Positions 26,886 through 35,189 of a stretch of DNA of 64,000 nucleotides are shown in pieces (positions within the stretch are counted from its first letter, which is position 1; every line of letters begins with the position of its first letter). The notes below the pieces were generated by a model that had not been told where the DNA came from, did not search any database, and was given only the letters and a program-made list of their open reading frames with translations. Source of the DNA: DASZTV01 sp035550655 (GTDB lineage Bacteria > Actinomycetota > Actinomycetes > JAFAQI01); contig DASZOU010000016.1 of the NCBI GenBank assembly GCA_035550655.1, positions 1-64,000 of the forward strand, read 5' to 3'. The position numbers and the translations under genes are program-made.

Positions 26886-28400
26886 GTGCGCCGCCGCTGG
26901 TTCGTTCCGCTGCTTGTCTCGGCGCTCCCCGCGGCGCTGCCCGCGAGCTCGCTCGCGCTGGCACCCGCTGTCCATGCCGCAAAGCCGGTGGCTGCGACCT
27001 GCCGGGCGCTGCGTCCACCCCGGTACGCGCCGGCATCGGGCACCACGGTGCGTCACGGGGATCTTCGCGTCGTCGGCATCCAATACGACCAGCAGGTCGC
27101 GAACGTCGTCAGCTACGCGAGCTTTCGTCGCGCCATGACGTGTCTGGTCAAGGAGCTCGTCGTCCCGCACGAGAAGCGCGGCGAACCGACCCTCGCCGTC
27201 TTCAACGAGGACATCGGGCTGATGACGCTTGCAACGGGTGCCCGCGGCGCAACCGTCCGCGCCCAGGCCGAGAGCGCGTTGCGCGCACCGGCCGGCGACG
27301 CTGAACCCGTGAGCGCCGCGCTCGCGCTCGGTGAGCTCAACGCTGCCTACTCGCCGCAGGTCGCGGCTTACCAGTCGATGTTCGGTCCCATCGACGCGCG
27401 CAAGGAAGTGCTCGTCGCCGCGACGGACACCTTCGTCCGGGCCTTCGACCTGACATTCAGCAACATCGCGAGGCGCTTCGGCATCTACGTCGTCGCCTCC
27501 AACAACGAACCGCGGTACCGCGAGACGCACGACCCGCTTCTCGTGCGCGAGTTCGGCGATCCGTCGATTCCGAAGCTGCGCACGGCATATGTCGCGACCA
27601 GCGCAACCGTCCACAACACGACGTTCCTGTGGGGTCCTCGAGACGTCCACCCGCATGCCCCTGACGGCGCCCGGAACCTCTTGTTCCGCAACTACAAGGT
27701 TCCGCTGACCAGTCTCGAGACAACCATCCTCGGCCTCGACGAAGGTCCCTCGACCGGCGCGGCCGGCCGACGGAACGCGGCGGGCTACGTCGTCGCGGGT
27801 CACCGGCTCGGATTCGCGACCAGCCTCCCGGCATTCAGCTGGGGCTACCCCTACGGCAGGCGCCCTGCGCACTTCCACCCGTGCCGCAACCTGGCCGTGT
27901 CCTACATGCCCTGCATGAGCAAGCTCGGCGTCGACACCGTCATCCAGGCCGAGGCGAACCCGGGACGGTGGGCGGGCGACGGCGGCGGCGGGTACTGGCA
28001 GCCGCTGGAGTGGATGGGATCCGCTTGGCGCGCGGTCACCGATCCGACGGTGAGCTTCCGCTACGCCGTGAACCCGATGATGGTGGGCAACCTGCTCGAC
28101 CTCGACTTCGACGGCCAGTCGGCCATCCTCGCTCGCGGTCACCGCGGCCTGGCCCGCAGCTACGTCGGCGACTCGCAGCTCGACCGTGCCGACGGTGACC
28201 CGGGTGTCGCGAAGGTCTACGCCGGCGGCAAACCGCAGTTCGTGGCGCTGGCGCCGTGGGTGAGACCCGACGGGTCACGCGCCGCGCTACGCGCGGAAGG
28301 TGCGACACTCGCCGCCGGATCGAGGTCCCCCCAAGAGGACGACTATCTCGAGACCGCGGTGTACGCCGACCTGACCCCGAACCGAGGACGGTCCACATGA
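26886..28400 (+). CDS. Exported nitrilase-like (carbon-nitrogen hydrolase fold) protein
   Basis: 504 residues. A signal peptide (1-33, LPAALPASSLALAPAVHA) precedes a carbon-nitrogen hydrolase-like region. Candidate triad elements are Glu in VFNEDIGLM, Lys in FRNYKVPLTS and Cys in SYMPCMSKLGVDTVIQAEAN, in the order Glu-Lys-Cys of nitrilases; spacing is larger than in small nitrilases. Such enzymes hydrolyse amides or nitriles, and the substrate is unknown. The GTG start has no strong ribosome binding site. Its stop overlaps the start of the amine oxidase gene (ATGA), implying a shared pathway outside the cytoplasm. Confidence 0.7.
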   Translation: MRRRWFVPLLVSALPAALPASSLALAPAVHAAKPVAATCRALRPPRYAPASGTTVRHGDLRVVGIQYDQQVANVVSYASFRRAMTCLVKELVVPHEKRGEPTLAVFNEDIGLMTLATGARGATVRAQAESALRAPAGDAEPVSAALALGELNAAYSPQVAAYQSMFGPIDARKEVLVAATDTFVRAFDLTFSNIARRFGIYVVASNNEPRYRETHDPLLVREFGDPSIPKLRTAYVATSATVHNTTFLWGPRDVHPHAPDGARNLLFRNYKVPLTSLETTILGLDEGPSTGAAGRRNAAGYVVAGHRLGFATSLPAFSWGYPYGRRPAHFHPCRNLAVSYMPCMSKLGVDTVIQAEANPGRWAGDGGGGYWQPLEWMGSAWRAVTDPTVSFRYAVNPMMVGNLLDLDFDGQSAILARGHRGLARSYVGDSQLDRADGDPGVAKVYAGGKPQFVALAPWVRPDGSRAALRAEGATLAAGSRSPQEDDYLETAVYADLTPNRGRST

Positions 28401-29968
28401 CTAGCGTCAGCCGGCGCGATCTGCTGGCGGGCAGCGCGTTGGGTGCCGCGGCGACCCTCCTACCGTGGTCGGCGGCCGAGGCGATCGCCGCGGAGCCGGC
28501 GCGAGGCAGATCCCGCGCCGAAGTAGTCGTGGTCGGCGCGGGCTTCGCCGGAATCAGCGCCGCCCGTCGGCTGCACGCACAAGGGATCGACGTCGTGGTG
28601 CTCGAGGCGCGCGATCGGGTCGGTGGCCGCACCCTCAACCATCCGATCGACTCACGTCACATCGTGGAGGTCGGTGGCCAGTGGCTCGGCCCGGACAAGA
28701 ACCTGCCTGATCGCGGGTTGTCCGACCCTGGCGACTACCCCACCGACGACGCGGTGACAGGGCAGCGCCACATCTGGGAGCTCGCCCGTGCAGTAGGGGT
28801 CGCGCGCTACCCGACGTACAACGCCGGGAAGTACGTCGACTACCGCAACGGCTCGGTCGCGACCTACAGCGGACGGATCCCGACCGACACGCCCACCGGC
28901 GCCGCCGAGGCCGGCGAGGCGATCCTGGCAATCGACAAGCGGTGCCTGACCGTGCCGCTCGACGCGCCGTGGCGCGCGGCGCACGCGGCCGAGTGGGACG
29001 CCATGACCGTCCAGTCGTGGATGGACCGCGGTGACTCGTTCCCGGGCCAGCCGTTTGCCGGCCTCGTGACGACTGACGGCCGGCAGCTCGTCGAGCTCGC
29101 CGTCGAGTCCGTCTTCTCAGCGGAGCCGCGTGACATCTCGATGTTGCACGCGCTGTTCTACACGCACGCCGCCGGGAGCTTCGGGTCGCTGGTCAACACT
29201 CACAACGGCGCGCAGATGTACCGGCTGCACGGCGGCTCGCAGCTGATCGCGATCCGGGCCGCACGGTCCCTGGGCGACCGGCTCCGGTTGTCCTCTCCGG
29301 TGCGACGGATCGAGCAGACCTCCAATGGTGTCGTCGTGAGCGGCGACGGATTCGAGGTGACGGGTCGACGTGTGATCGTCGCCATTCCCCCGACGCTCGC
29401 CGGCCGGATCGACTACCGCCCCGCCTTACCGGCGCTGCGCGACCAGCTCACCCAGCGCATGCCGATGGGCACGGTCATCAAGGTGCAGTGCGTGTACGAC
29501 GAGCCGTTCTGGCGCGCGGACGGTCTCGCCGGTCAGGCGACGTCGGACACCGGGCCGGTCAAGGTGACCTTCGACAACTCACCGCCGGACTCGACAGCGC
29601 AGCACGGACCGGGCGTGCTGATGGGGTTCATCGAGGGCTCCGACGGCCGCAAGGCGCTGTCGATGACCCACGAAGCGCGCCGCCACGGAGTGATCGAGAG
29701 CTTCGCCCGCTACTACGGGCCGAAGGCACGCAAGGTCGTGACGTACGTCGAGAAGTCCTGGGCGGACGAGCAATGGACCCGCGGCTGCTACGCGGGCTAC
29801 TTCGGGCCCGGCACATGGACGGACTACGGGCCCGCCCTTCGTGAACCCGTCGGCCGAATCCATTGGGCCGGCACGGAGACCGCCACGGTCTGGACCGGAT
29901 ACATGGACGGCGCCGTCCGATCCGGCGAACGCGCAGCCGAGGAGGTGCGCCGCGCGCTACGGCGCTAG
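28397..29968 (+). CDS. Tat-exported flavin monoamine oxidase family protein
   Basis: 523 residues. A twin-arginine signal (SRRDLLAGSALGAAATLLP, Arg6-Arg7) is followed by the FAD motif VVVGAGFAGISAARRL (Gly47, Gly49, Gly52) and Glu70 with ARDRVGGRT. The C-terminal FAD motif has IHWAGTETATVWTGYMDGAVRSG. The family covers amine oxidases, L-amino acid oxidases and tryptophan 2-monooxygenase. ATG 28397 is fixed by the ATGA overlap. The 3' end overlaps the convergent GH5 gene by 12 bp. Confidence 0.9.
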   Translation: MTSVSRRDLLAGSALGAAATLLPWSAAEAIAAEPARGRSRAEVVVVGAGFAGISAARRLHAQGIDVVVLEARDRVGGRTLNHPIDSRHIVEVGGQWLGPDKNLPDRGLSDPGDYPTDDAVTGQRHIWELARAVGVARYPTYNAGKYVDYRNGSVATYSGRIPTDTPTGAAEAGEAILAIDKRCLTVPLDAPWRAAHAAEWDAMTVQSWMDRGDSFPGQPFAGLVTTDGRQLVELAVESVFSAEPRDISMLHALFYTHAAGSFGSLVNTHNGAQMYRLHGGSQLIAIRAARSLGDRLRLSSPVRRIEQTSNGVVVSGDGFEVTGRRVIVAIPPTLAGRIDYRPALPALRDQLTQRMPMGTVIKVQCVYDEPFWRADGLAGQATSDTGPVKVTFDNSPPDSTAQHGPGVLMGFIEGSDGRKALSMTHEARRHGVIESFARYYGPKARKVVTYVEKSWADEQWTRGCYAGYFGPGTWTDYGPALREPVGRIHWAGTETATVWTGYMDGAVRSGERAAEEVRRALRR

Positions 29969-31597
29969 CACCCGGAGGCTGTAGCGGCCGCCATCCGGGT
30001 ACAGCCACACGTCGCGCCCCGCGCCGCGGGACACCACCTCATCGCGCGCGCCGGTGACGACGATGCGCCCTCGAAACACAGCGGGCACCTCGACCAGCGC
30101 GCCGTCGTGCCGGTCGCCGCGGGTAACCCTCGGCGATGTCGCGACGATCCGCGCTGTCCCTGCGGACGGGTCGCTGGTGGATCGGAGCAAGCGGCCGGCG
30201 GTCAGCACCGGATATACGCGTGAAGTACGGCGAACCCGTTTCGGCTGCGCCACGCCACGGACATCCTTGCCCCAGAACGGAGGACCGTAGATCCCCCAGA
30301 ACGTGTCCGGCGCGGTGTCGTTCGCATTCTCCTTCCACAGCCACATGGTCCCCCCGATGCGCCAGCTTTCCTGTTCGGAGTAGTGGTTCGCGAGCACCGC
30401 CCGGTCACTCGCCGGCGGACCGCCGAACTCCCCCACCCACAACGGCAGGCCGAGCGCCTTCGCATCACCAGCGGCTGCGGCGTAGTCGGAGGCGAACGTT
30501 GCGACTTCTGGTGTGCCGGCAACTGCGCCGAGCGTAAAGACATCGGTATAGACGTGCGGCGCGTAGACGGCATTCGGGTATGCCGAAACCGACGACCAGG
30601 GTGTGAAGAAGGCGCGCTGCGCGGTCGTGTTGCGCTCGACGCCCGGCTCGAAGAACAGGAGCTGTCGGAAGCCAGGGACAGCTGAGGTGATCGCGCGGGC
30701 GGCCTTCGCGTAGAACGGCAACAGCTCGAGGGTGTTCTCCGTCTCCACCATCGCGCCGGGCTCGGGCTCGTTCATGAGGTCGTATCCCGCGACGGCGGGC
30801 TCGTGAGCGAACCGCCTCGCCAGCACGGCGAGCACGTGCGTGTAGTGCTCCTGCAACCCGATCCCGTCAGGCGCCGGAAGGTCCGACCAGAACCGCTGCG
30901 CATCGGCAACGACGGCAAGATCGAGCTCTCGCGTGTTGTCCACCGTGCACGCCGGCAGCGGCGACGGCGTCGCCCACTTCGGTGCGCCGTCGTACCCGAC
31001 CGTCGACCCCAGCGGTGGCGGGCACTTCGTGCCGCGGCCGGTGAACACGTACTTGCTCCAGGCGTCCTGATGAAGGTCGATCGTCGTCCAGATGCCCTGC
31101 CGCTTCGCCCAGCGCACCACCTGCGCGATCCTCGCGATGTAGTGCGAGTCGATGTGGCCGGGCCGCGGTTCCAACAGTGACCAGGAGACGTTGAGCCGGA
31201 TGTTGTCGTAGCCCAGCCGGCGCATCTGGGGCAGATCGAACCAGCAGATCGGCACACCCTCGATCCGTCGGTCATCCGGCGGGCAGCGGTGGTGGCGGTA
31301 CGCCGCCGGGCCGCTCGGGTACGGCGCGCGCAGCGACGGCTTCCAGTAGTCGACCAGGCCGTCGATGTTCACGCCGCGCAGCAGCACCGTCCGGCCGTGC
31401 CCATCGACGATCTGCCGCAACCCGTCGGTGCCGACGGCCCCGACATGCAGGAAGCCGAGCGGCCGGCCCGCGGTGGCGTGGTGTGGCGACCTCGCGGCAG
31501 ATGGCGGCGGCACCGAACGGGCTGCGGCACCACCACTTGCCGGCGCGACGACGGTCAGCGCGACAGCAACACCCAGCGCAGCGCGCAGTCCCCTCAC
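29957..31597 (-). CDS. Secreted GH5 glycosidase, endoglycoceramidase-like
   Basis: 546 residues with a signal peptide (1-27). The GH5 barrel shows RGVNIDGLVDYWKPS (74-88), DLHQDAWSKYVF (174-185), the acid/base Glu277 in LMNEPEPG and the nucleophile Glu390 in LWVGEFGG. The RGVN and DLHQD blocks are closest to endoglycoceramidases and related GH5 enzymes that cleave glycans from glycolipids, rather than to cellulases; substrate is inferred. A C-terminal beta domain (after about 470) follows. ATG 31597 overlaps the hemW stop. Confidence 0.88.
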   Translation of the reverse strand: MRGLRAALGVAVALTVVAPASGGAAARSVPPPSAARSPHHATAGRPLGFLHVGAVGTDGLRQIVDGHGRTVLLRGVNIDGLVDYWKPSLRAPYPSGPAAYRHHRCPPDDRRIEGVPICWFDLPQMRRLGYDNIRLNVSWSLLEPRPGHIDSHYIARIAQVVRWAKRQGIWTTIDLHQDAWSKYVFTGRGTKCPPPLGSTVGYDGAPKWATPSPLPACTVDNTRELDLAVVADAQRFWSDLPAPDGIGLQEHYTHVLAVLARRFAHEPAVAGYDLMNEPEPGAMVETENTLELLPFYAKAARAITSAVPGFRQLLFFEPGVERNTTAQRAFFTPWSSVSAYPNAVYAPHVYTDVFTLGAVAGTPEVATFASDYAAAAGDAKALGLPLWVGEFGGPPASDRAVLANHYSEQESWRIGGTMWLWKENANDTAPDTFWGIYGPPFWGKDVRGVAQPKRVRRTSRVYPVLTAGRLLRSTSDPSAGTARIVATSPRVTRGDRHDGALVEVPAVFRGRIVVTGARDEVVSRGAGRDVWLYPDGGRYSLRVLAP

Positions 31598-32817
31598 GAA
31601 GCGATCATGGCGCGGACGACTGCATCGGCGAGCAGCCGACCCCGGAACGTGAGGATCGCTTCACCCGCCTCGAGCGCAGCCGGCTGCAACAGGCCGTCGG
31701 CGGCCAGCTGCGACGCCGTTGCGAGGGACTGCTCGCCGAGGTCCTCGAGGCGCAAGCCGTCGCGGAGCCGGATCGCGAGCATCACCCGTTCGACGCGCTG
31801 GTCCTCTTTCGTGAGGATCTCGCGCGCGGCCGCGGGCGAATGCGACACCGCCAGCCGAGCCGCGTAGTCACGCGGGTGCTTGACGTTCCACCACCGCACC
31901 CCGCCGACATGGCTGTGCGCGCCCGGACCGAACCCCCACCAGTCCGCGCCGGTCCAGTAGAGAAGGTTGTGTCGCGACCGGGACCCAGGACCGCGCGCCC
32001 AGTTCGACACCTCGTACCACTCGAACCCAGCGGCCGACAGCATCTCGTCGGCGGTCGCATAGCGGTCGGCCAGCACATCGTCGTCGGGTGCGGGCAGCTC
32101 ACCTCGGGCGACCCGCGCCGCGAGCCGGGTGCCGGGCTCGACGATCAGGGAGTAGGCGGAGACGTGGTCGGCACCCGTGTCGACCGCTGCCTCGAGCGAC
32201 GCCCGCCAGTCCTCGTCGGTCTCGCCCGGCGTGCCGTAGATCAGGTCGACGTTGACGTGGTCGAACCCCGCCTCGCGCGCCTCGGCCACGGCCGCCCCCG
32301 CACGCCCCGCGCTGTGCTCGCGGTCGAGCACCGCGAGCACGTGCGGTTGCGCAGACTGCATTCCGAAGCTGATCCGCGTGAACCCGGCGGCGCGCAGCTC
32401 GCCGAGATACCGAGGATCAACCGATTCCGGGTTCGCCTCAGTGGTCACCTCGACATCGGCCGTGAAGCCGAACACCACCCGTGCGCAGCCCAACAGCTCG
32501 CGTAGCTGCTCGGCCGGCAGCAGCGTCGGCGTGCCGCCGCCGAAGAACACGGTCGTCGCACGCGGCCGATCCCGGCCGAGCACCCTTGCGGCCAGCTCGA
32601 ACTCGCGAGCGGCGGTCGCGGCATAGTCGGTTAGTGAGGCGCCGCCACCCAGCTCGCCGGCCGTGTAGGTGTTGAAGTCGCAGTATCCGCAACGCGACGC
32701 GCAGAACGGCACGTGGATGTACACACCGAACGGGCGCTGCCCCAACTCCGCCAGCGCGACGGCCGGCAGCCCGCCATCGGTGGGCGCCGGCTCGCCGTCA
32801 GGAAGGGGCGAAGGCAC
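31594..32817 (-). CDS. hemW: Radical SAM heme chaperone HemW (coproporphyrinogen III oxidase-like)
   Basis: 407 residues. The radical SAM motif CASRCGYCDF (CxxxCxxC) sits after YIHVPFC near residue 35, and the HemN C-terminal domain has SNWARGPGSRSRHNLLYWTG and GFGPGAHSHV. HemW carries heme; the family is distinct from the true oxidase, which has a longer N-terminus. GTG 32817 is chosen because the first 15 residues of the longer frame have no match. It overlaps the GH5 gene by 4 bp. Confidence 0.92.
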   Translation of the reverse strand: MPSPLPDGEPAPTDGGLPAVALAELGQRPFGVYIHVPFCASRCGYCDFNTYTAGELGGGASLTDYAATAAREFELAARVLGRDRPRATTVFFGGGTPTLLPAEQLRELLGCARVVFGFTADVEVTTEANPESVDPRYLGELRAAGFTRISFGMQSAQPHVLAVLDREHSAGRAGAAVAEAREAGFDHVNVDLIYGTPGETDEDWRASLEAAVDTGADHVSAYSLIVEPGTRLAARVARGELPAPDDDVLADRYATADEMLSAAGFEWYEVSNWARGPGSRSRHNLLYWTGADWWGFGPGAHSHVGGVRWWNVKHPRDYAARLAVSHSPAAAREILTKEDQRVERVMLAIRLRDGLRLEDLGEQSLATASQLAADGLLQPAALEAGEAILTFRGRLLADAVVRAMIAS

Positions 32818-32860
32818 CCGACCAGTGTGCGGGTGACACCGATCCCCAGTGCTCCGAGTC

Positions 32861-32927
32861 ACCCGCGAACTTGCACTTTCGTGCCGTTCTAGCGAGAAAT
32901 TCGGGACGAAGTCGCAAGTTCGGCGGG
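32861..32927 (+). repeat. 67-bp dispersed palindromic repeat, copy 1
   Basis: This intergenic segment starts ACCCGCGAACTTGCACT and ends GTCGCAAGTTCGGCGGG, so its ends are inverted repeats. A reverse-oriented copy of exactly 67 bp is at 61938-62004, with 51 of 67 positions identical by my alignment. Conserved blocks include GTGCCGTT and TCGGG. It lies between lepA and hemW, both on the minus strand, and could be a mobile palindrome or a terminator. Confidence 0.7.
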
Positions 32928-32967
32928 CCCAGGTCCGGTGGCTCGGGTCAAGATGAAGCGGCGGGCC

Positions 32968-34776
32968 CTACTTCTCGGCGGCGGCGTTCGTCGACAGCGC
33001 GGCGATGAAGGCCTCCTGCGGAACCTCCACCCGCCCGACCATCTTCATTCGCCGCTTGCCTTCCTTCTGCTTCTCGAGCAGCTTGCGCTTACGGGTGATG
33101 TCACCGCCGTAGCACTTCGCGAGCACGTCCTTGCGCATCGCGCGGATGTTCTCGCGCGCGATGACCCGGGAGCCGATCGCGGCCTGGATCGGTACCTCGA
33201 ACTGCTGCCGCGGGATCAGCTCGCGCAGCTTCGAGGCCATCGCCGTGCCGTACGCGTACGCCTTGTCCTTGTGCACGATCGCGCTGAACGCGTCAACCGG
33301 TTCCCCCTGGAGCAGGATGTCGACCTTCACGAGGTCGGCGACCTGCTCCCCCGCCGGCTCGTAGTCCAGTGAGGCGTAGCCGCGCGTGCGCGACTTCAGC
33401 TGGTCGAAGAAGTCGAAGATGATCTCGCCGAGCGGCAGCACGTACTTCAGCTCGACCCGGTCTTCGGAGAGGTACTCCATTCCCTTCAGCGTCCCGCGCC
33501 GGGTCTGGCACAGATCCATCACCGCGCCGACGTAGTCGTTGGGGAGCAGCAGCATCGCGTCGACGACCGGCTCGTAGACCTCGCCGATCTTCCCGGCCGG
33601 CCAGTCCGCCGGATTGGTGACGACCACCTCGTCGCCGTCTTCCATCTCGACGCGGTAGACGACGTTGGGCGCGGTGGAGATCAGCGCGAGGTCGAACTCA
33701 CGCTCCAACCGCTCCCGAACGATCTCGAGGTGCAACAACCCGAGGAAGCCGCATCGGAACCCGAACCCGAGGGCGGTCGAGCTCTCGGGTTCGTAGACCA
33801 ACGCGGCGTCGTTGAGCTGCAGCTTGTCGAGCGCATCGCGCAGCAACGGGTAGTCACTGCCGTCGATCGGATACAGGCCGGAGTAGACCATCGGCCTCGG
33901 GTGGCGGTAGCCGCCGAGCGAGTCCTTGGCCGGGCGTGCCGCGCTCGTGATCGTGTCGCCGACGCGCGCCTGCCGCACGTCCTTCACGCCCGAGATGACG
34001 TAGCCGACCTCGCCGACACCCAGGCTCGGCGTCGGCGTCGGCTCCGGCGCGGCCACCCCGACCTCGAGCGTCTCGTGGGTGGCGCCGGTCGACATCATCA
34101 GGCACCGGTCACGCGTGGTCAGCCGGCCGTCGACCACGCGCACGTAGCTGATGACCCCGCGGTAGATGTCGTACACCGAGTCGAAGATCAGCGCCCGGGC
34201 CGGAGCGTCCGGGTCACCGACGGGTGCCGGCACCTGGGCCACCACCTGGTCGAGCAGGTCGCGCACGCCCTCGCCGGTCTTGGCGCTGACCCGCAGCACG
34301 TCGCCCGGCTCGCACCCGATGATCCGGGCGATCTCGCCGGCGTACTTCTCCGGCTGCGCCGCCGGCAGGTCGATCTTGTTCAGCACCGGGATCAGCGTCA
34401 GGTCGTTCTCGATCGCGAGATAGAGGTTCGCGAGGGTCTGCGCCTCGATCCCCTGTGCTGCGTCGACCAGCAGGATCGCGCCTTCGCACGCCGCGAGACT
34501 CCGGCTGACCTCGTAGGAGAAGTCCACATGGCCGGGCGTGTCGATGAGGTGCAGGACGTAGTCCTCGCCGTCGACCCGCCACGGCAGCCGCACGTTCTGC
34601 GCCTTGATCGTGATGCCGCGCTCACGCTCGATGTCCATCTTGTCGAGGTACTGCGCCCGCATCTGGCGCGAGTCGACGAGACCCGTGATCTCGAGCATGC
34701 GGTCCGCGAGCGTGGACTTGCCGTGGTCGATGTGCGCGATGATGCAGAAATTGCGGATCCGGCTCGGATCCGTCAT
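32968..34776 (-). CDS. lepA: Elongation factor 4
   Basis: 602 residues. LepA/EF4 is a ribosome-associated GTPase. G1 is AHIDHGKST, switch II DTPGHVDFSYE, G4 NKIDLPAA, then the EF-G-like domains and the C-terminal LepA domain ending KVGRVEV-type sequence (KRRMKMVGRVEVPQEAF). ATG 34776 is chosen; a GTG six codons upstream (34794) is possible. It is divergent from rpsT, as in other actinobacteria. Confidence 0.96.
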   Translation of the reverse strand: MTDPSRIRNFCIIAHIDHGKSTLADRMLEITGLVDSRQMRAQYLDKMDIERERGITIKAQNVRLPWRVDGEDYVLHLIDTPGHVDFSYEVSRSLAACEGAILLVDAAQGIEAQTLANLYLAIENDLTLIPVLNKIDLPAAQPEKYAGEIARIIGCEPGDVLRVSAKTGEGVRDLLDQVVAQVPAPVGDPDAPARALIFDSVYDIYRGVISYVRVVDGRLTTRDRCLMMSTGATHETLEVGVAAPEPTPTPSLGVGEVGYVISGVKDVRQARVGDTITSAARPAKDSLGGYRHPRPMVYSGLYPIDGSDYPLLRDALDKLQLNDAALVYEPESSTALGFGFRCGFLGLLHLEIVRERLEREFDLALISTAPNVVYRVEMEDGDEVVVTNPADWPAGKIGEVYEPVVDAMLLLPNDYVGAVMDLCQTRRGTLKGMEYLSEDRVELKYVLPLGEIIFDFFDQLKSRTRGYASLDYEPAGEQVADLVKVDILLQGEPVDAFSAIVHKDKAYAYGTAMASKLRELIPRQQFEVPIQAAIGSRVIARENIRAMRKDVLAKCYGGDITRKRKLLEKQKEGKRRMKMVGRVEVPQEAFIAALSTNAAAEK

Positions 34777-34910
34777 CGCACCGCCGTTGGCCACGTCCCA
34801 TTGTGCCTGCTGCGCACGCGCTTGGTTCGCCCTCGAGGAGCCCCGCTGCTAATCTTTTGAGCCGGAAGTTCCGCAAGAAGTTCACTCACATCGATCGAGG
34901 TAGCTCCCGC

Positions 34911-35171
34911 GTGGCCAACATCAAGAGCCAGATCAAGCGCAACAAGCAGAACGAGGCTGCGCGCGTCCGGAACAAGGCCGTGAAGTCGGAGCTCAAGACC
35001 GCCGTACGACGGTTCCGCGAGGCCGCCGACGGCGGCGATGCCGCTGCCGCCACGACTGCGCTGCGCAGCGCTTCGCGGCTGCTCGACAAGGCGGCCAGCA
35101 AGGGCGTGATCCACAAGAACCAGGCCGCCAACCGCAAGTCGGCGATGGCCGCCCGGACGAAGGCCCTCTAG
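34911..35171 (+). CDS. rpsT: 30S ribosomal protein S20
   Basis: 86 residues, highly basic: VANIKSQIKRNKQNEAARVRNKAVKSELKTAVRRF and GVIHKNQAANRKSAMAARTKAL are the conserved ends of S20, which binds 16S rRNA. The GTG start at 34911 has GAGG upstream; an ATG-initiated longer frame from 34803 lacks similarity. The stop codon lies inside a 9-bp tandem repeat (35163-35189). Confidence 0.97.
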   Translation: MANIKSQIKRNKQNEAARVRNKAVKSELKTAVRRFREAADGGDAAAATTALRSASRLLDKAASKGVIHKNQAANRKSAMAARTKAL

Positions 35172-35189
35172 GCCCTCTAGGCCCGCTAG
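35163..35189 (+). repeat. Three tandem 9-bp units containing the rpsT stop codon
   Basis: GGCCCTCTA, GGCCCTCTA and GGCCCGCTA follow each other. Because the first carries the rpsT stop, the reading frame meets TAG three times in succession. The last unit overlaps the stop of the convergent gene at 35186. Confidence 0.8.

Noticed and set aside
26271..28142. A 623-codon minus-strand frame opposite the ACT and nitrilase-like genes
   Set aside because: It is the antisense shadow of two coding genes, with Arg/Ala/Gly-rich content and no family match.
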